A DNA stretch of 64,000 nt from Psilocybe azurescens (lineage: Eukaryota; Basidiomycota; Agaricomycetes; Agaricales; Agrocybaceae): positions 265,312 through 329,311 of the forward strand of contig JAJIRX010000492.1 in assembly GCA_023853785.1 (NCBI GenBank). Reading direction: 5' to 3'. Positions 59,538-64,000 of the stretch are shown here, in pieces. The position numbers and the translations under genes were made by a program. A model generated the notes under the pieces. The model saw nothing but the letters and a program-made list of their open reading frames with translations. It was not told the origin of the DNA and searched no databases. Position 1 is the stretch's first letter; every line of letters begins with the position of its first letter.

Positions 59538-60394
59538 AAGAGATGAGATCTCACTGAGATCAGAATTACCAGAAAGGACGTGACGTTACTAAATTGGGAT
59601 CGCTACAGTGTCGTCGATTGCACTGGACACCAAATCCTCAATTGTATGTGTATGATTGGACTTGCAAGCCTCAAAAAATTAAACAGGTATACTATCATAG
59701 CATTTAATGATTATTGACTTTTAGCAAGGTTCTTTAAGCCTGAATATCCTACAGAAAATGATACCATCTGTATGTATGTTTTTAGGTCACCGTGATCTTT
59801 GAGCTGATTATCTTATGTCCACAGTCGTCTTTAAATGAAATTTGGATACAGAATAACACTTAAAATGAAATAGCTAGACTTTTTGGTTTATTGTATTCAC
59901 CTACTCACTTCATTTGACACAATAAGATTGTGCTAGTCAGACGGATATCTATACTACTTAACTGTCCCGTTGTTCATTCAAACTGCCTTTAACTTGGTAG
60001 GACTATGATCATACATATACTACATCTATTAAAAGACAAATTTAGTGATTGTGAGCTTCAAAACGTACTTCATTCATCTCTTTTCGTTGGAGATGGCTTA
60101 TTTTTGGCCAATTCCCATGACTCATATTGTCCATTGCTCAACAATCTATCAGGAAGTAGAAAAATGAAACAGTGGTATGGAATCGATTGATTTTTATCTT
60201 TAAAATAAGTCTAACTTTACTTTTTGGCCAATTTTAAGCGCCCTATTACTTGTGCAGTTCCATCTACGAGGCGTAGGTGATCTAAAGAGATCTAACAGGT
60301 TTTAGCAGGAACAATGTTTTAGTTGAGAAATCTTATCAAGATAAAGGCTCAAGGTATAGTCACTGACAACATGCTTTAATTTGATTTGGAGAGG
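59538..60394. other. AT-rich spacer
   Basis: No gene recognised between solo LTR B and the tandem repeat. Confidence 0.45.
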
Positions 60395-61050
60395 TTGAAC
60401 ATCTCGATAAAGCAGGCATTGAATACTTATATATACTACAAGTTCACGTTCAACATGTTCAAGTTATTCAAACACTATGCCTTCATTCAAGCGCAACAAG
60501 TATATTCATCCATATTGTAATGAAGCTTTAACGTATGATAGGCATTGAATACAGGCTTCCATTCAGCATTAACATATTTTCAAGCTGTTTCAATAATTTC
60601 GAACTGTTTCAAAAACGTCTCGATGAAGTAGGCATTGAATATTTACATATACGAGTTTATGTTCGACATGTTCAAGTTATTTTAACACTATGCCTTCATT
60701 CAAGTGCAACAAGTATATTCATCCATATTGTAATGAAGCTTTAACGTATGATAGGCATTGAATACAGGCTTCCATTTAGCATTAACATATTTTCAAGCTG
60801 TTTCAATAATTTCGAACTGTTTCAAAAACGTCTCGATGAAGTAGGCATTGAATATTTACATATACGAGTTTATGTTCGACATGTTCAAGTTATTTAAACA
60901 CTATGCCTTCATTCAAGTGCAACAAGTATATTCATCCATATTGTAATGAAGCTTTAACGTCACGATAGGCATTGAATACAGGCTTGCATCCAGCATTAAC
61001 ATATTTTCGAGCTGTTTCGAGCCATTTTCACATTATGTCTTTGTTTGAAC
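60395..61050. repeat. About 213-bp tandem repeat, about three copies
   Basis: The word aggcattgaatacaggctt recurs at 60540, 60753 and 60967, and blocks such as caacaagtatattcatccat recur with the same period. The two inner copies are nearly identical and the outer ones more diverged. It ends about 70 bp from the 3' end of the KDZ transposase gene, so it may be a subterminal repeat of that transposon. Confidence 0.88.
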
Positions 61051-61116
61051 ATAAAAAGTATATTCTCCAATACTATACTGAAGGTTTAACACGTAATATC
61101 TAAGTCTTATATAAAT

Positions 61117-64000
61117 CTACGAGATATCTGCAAGAGAGACACTATCTAAGAGTGTTATGAATACATCAGTATCAACATCGAAGTCTACATTAGATGTATC
61201 TTCGAGGACCACATCTTCAGCCTCAGTAACTATGATGTCAGTCTGTCCAAGACCCAATATGTCCATTGCCCAGGCAGGAGGTGGGACATCGATGTGCAGA
61301 GAAGGGTCACGACCTTTCCGCCGCCCAGGGAACAAAGAGCCACTGAAGCCTTCGAGCTGACTTGCTTGACGAAGGCGACTGATAATCTGTTCGTGAAGCT
61401 GACTATGATACTGCCACCAGGCAGAGATTTCCGCAGCGAGAGGAGTGTTCACTATAATGTTAGCACATACTGCCCAATAGTGGTCAATATGGTCATCGAA
61501 GAGAAAGGTGAGCAGCCAACGTATTTCTACATTAAGGCAAAGAATCTCTTCTTTTGCCTGCTTGATCTGAAAATACATCACCATGGCCTCACGATTGGCT
61601 GGCTGGGCCCAATCCATCGTTCGAATGTCTTGTCAAGTATCCTGTAGTAGGTCAAAGTCGGCCAGGTTAACGGCGGCAACGACTGAGTCCCAGTTCAGTG
61701 AAGCTCGTGGCGGTACCATCAACGCAGCAGCTTCATTATAGCATTTCAAAGCCGACTGAATAGCACCTGCTCGAGTCTTGAGAGATTTACTGATCTTTTC
61801 ACGAAGCTTGTACCCTTATCGCAAATATCAGAATCAGACTTCAAGTTAAAAAATCTGAATGACATACCAACACCGCTCATGCCAAGCTTCGTCATCTCAA
61901 AAAGACGTTGTACTACCAACCTCTCGAGGTCGTCGAGTGCCCGACAATATTTATGTTCACGAACAATGATCAGACCCTGGTTGTATTCAGGCATTGTAGG
62001 AGCCCATCTGACTGCAATGTTGTTGGCCTCCTCATACTGAAGAACCTTTTCATGCTTTGCATTCCAGCGCTGAAAGGTGGTACGATACTGGGTTGTGATT
62101 TTTGTAATCTGGGAGCCAGTGTAGCCCTCCTTGATCATGAGACAATCACAGTCACGATACAATGCACTAGCAGCTGCCGCCCTGGAATATGGTCATAAAA
62201 TATAGAAATGAAACATAGCAAAAAGAACTCACTTGTATTGATCCAGATCAAATAGAAGCTCCATATATTCTGCCTGCGCCTGCTCTTCTGCTGGCTCTGC
62301 ACGTAGACCAGCCAGGTATATATCGCTCATTCTTCAGATAGTTTTTGAAGTCTTCAGCACCAACCTTCAGCTTTGACGAAAGCTCGGCAAGGCGGTGTGT
62401 AAATCGCAATGTTTTCCAGAGCTTGATGGTAGTTCTGATAGATAAAATTTCCTGATATAATGATTAGTCAGGACAACCAGATAGACAAACTATAGACTAA
62501 CCTGAAGCAGTAAGCTTGTCAAGATCATGAAAACGGAAGTGTTCATCAATATGTTGCTGGCAGTGGTAAGGCGTCGCCAGACGGGTAACTGAGGCCAATT
62601 CGTTGGAACAACAGAATGTTTGTTCACACTCCTCAAAATCCTCCAGCCCAACACCCTCGACATACAGAGGGTGCCACTGTACCTGACAGTATTGGTTGTG
62701 TGCGTGACCATGAAACAAAGGCACGACGCCACTGAGACGCAAGGCCACCATTTTCTCACCCAGGCAACTTCTCTTCAAAGTCGTCATAAAGCACACATAA
62801 TGTCGTAGCCAAGACAGATGTCGGATCCGAAATCTTCAAGGAGGCGCTTGACAGTTGCAAGGGGATATTTCATTCTAAACTAGAAAGGTTAGTATCTTGT
62901 TCTGTCAAAAGGGAAGGAAGGACTTACAGTTCTCCGCTACAAATCATGTCACAAATGACAAGTACATGTCCATGACAGCAGACAGCCAAAAAGATTCTGG
63001 CGATGGCGAATAGCGTGAACATTTTCTTTTGTGCCTCAGGGCCTGCGTTCTTCCACCGATCCACACAGGTGTTGAGACATTTTGCCAACTCATCATGTTC
63101 CGTGAACGTTGAGCCATGCAATCTCATCGGAATTGAGATCTGAAAATTCATGAGAATCTGGAGCAGCTCCAGCAAGTAAAGGCTGTGATGGTCCCCGTTC
63201 TCTCGTCGAATCTTCAGGAGGAACAGGTGGGGTGGGAATGTTGGAAGAATGGTGGGGACCTGAGGATGGCTGGAGCGACGGTTTTTGTGGAGACTGGAAT
63301 CTTTGTTAGGAATAGCTTACTCATTCTGTATATGAGCTTACCTTCTTGACCTCATCCTTGAAGACGTCGACCTCATCTGGAGAAATCCAACGTGGTGATA
63401 CAGATTTGCGAGTGTCAGTGCGAACCAAGCCGGCATGAAATGCACTGTCGACCAGTTTGAGGGAATTGTTACCATCCATGGTAGCTAGGAAGCGAAACTT
63501 CAAGGCTGGTTTGTCTTCTACCTCATAGAGGCACGGAGGGCAGATATTTTGTTTCTCAGAAGATTCGGACCATCCCAGTTCTCTTGTGATGAGGTTGTCG
63601 ACAGCTCGGTTGATTTCAAGGTAACAATCGCACGTTACTGAGCTGGTCAGCAAGATACGCTTTATGAGGAACCTGATAAGATCAGTTAGAATTAAAAAGA
63701 GACGTTCACAGTCAACGTACATAGTGATAATGATTCAGTGCCTTAGCGAAAGCATCTAAGCTAAAACGAGGAGATATCGAACTGTTGCTGGTAAAAGCAA
63801 TGTTTTGATGGAAAATCCCAATTTTGGTTGTTCAGGGGATGTCACAATAACACCAAATTCGACAAGGGTGACAGCAGCAGACACAGCGGATGAGTGAAAA
63901 AAGGTACAAATTTCGACCTATCAAGAAATTTTAGAGCATCTCAAAGCTGAAAATTCTAACGACCTTCTAGAGAGATGACCTCTATTCTCCACTCAATCTC
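61117..64000 (-). CDS. KDZ (Kyakuja-Dileera-Zisupton) transposase, 5' end off the window, one apparent frameshift
   Basis: Cut-and-paste DNA transposase with an RNase H-like DDE core, of the fungal class described with CxC cysteine-cluster domains. From the right: VTLVEFGVIVTSPEQPKLGF (about 63850), CPPCLYEVEDKPALKFRFLA then TMDGNNSLKL (first Asp, about 63470), WKNAGPEAQKKMFTLFAIAR, LVICDMICSGEL and GYDIMC (second Asp, about 62800). Next are VVPLFHGHAHNQYCQVQWHP, YVEGVGLEDFEECEQTF (Glu) and IDEHFRFHDLDKLTASG. C-terminal parts are YTGSQITKITTQYRTTFQRW, LERLVVQRLFEMTKLGMSG, PANREAMVMYFQIKQAKEEI and FSGSLFPGRRKGRDPS, with an acidic end at 61117. A TTT run (minus) at 62788-62790 breaks the frame; TTTT would restore it. 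The N-terminus lies beyond 64000. Confidence 0.85.

Noticed and set aside
50698..59542. One complete 8.8-kb LTR retrotransposon bounded by the two LTRs
   Set aside because: Each LTR has its own different 5-bp duplication and no gag, protease, reverse transcriptase or integrase lies between, so they are two solo LTRs.

Overview
The window is nuclear DNA of a mushroom-forming basidiomycete (Agaricomycetes). Most genes are split by many introns of about 50 nt with GT/AG ends. The families present point the same way: chitin deacetylases with GPI-type tails, a DUF6535 protein, F-box genes, fungal multi-pass membrane families and a KDZ (Kyakuja-Dileera-Zisupton) transposase. No prokaryotic features, CRISPR arrays, rRNA or tRNA genes were recognised.

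Layout. 1-3.4 kb has no recognisable gene. 3.4-6.4 kb holds a multi-pass membrane protein and a nitronate monooxygenase, both with apparent frame breaks. 9.8-11.8 kb is an intact nine-exon cytochrome P450. 14-15.5 kb is a decayed F-box gene. 15.9-24.6 kb is a same-strand block of two chitin deacetylases and an MFS sugar transporter with a long glycine-rich tail. 25.7-34.3 kb holds a PI-specific phospholipase C, a DHA1-type drug transporter, the Smc5/6 subunit Nse3 (MAGE family) with two small inverted-repeat elements in one intron, and a second membrane protein. 35.5-45 kb holds a small single-pass membrane protein, an intact F-box gene, an F-box relic, a 2-Cys peroxiredoxin with a nuclear-signal-like tail, and an aryl-alcohol-dehydrogenase-type aldo/keto reductase. 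45.5-50.4 kb is a segmental duplication ending in a DUF6535 gene. 50.4-64 kb is a repeat-rich accessory region: two solo LTRs each with its own 5-bp target duplication, a 738-bp TA-flanked inverted-repeat element, three minus-strand ORFs of transposon-associated type, a 213-bp tandem repeat and a KDZ transposase running off the right edge.

How the genes fit together. The deacetylases, sugar transporter and P450 suit a wall-remodelling, substrate-degrading fungus, but nothing here proves a co-regulated cluster. The most system-like part is the right end, where a KDZ transposase with a visible D, D, E set lies beside three co-oriented ORFs that could be its accessory genes.

A general caution: at least six otherwise well-conserved reading frames are broken by exactly one missing base in a homopolymer run (near 3941, 5782, 32513, 32733, 58143 and 62789). 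This looks more like residual assembly error than gene death. The two F-box pseudogenes carry several independent lesions and are real relics.
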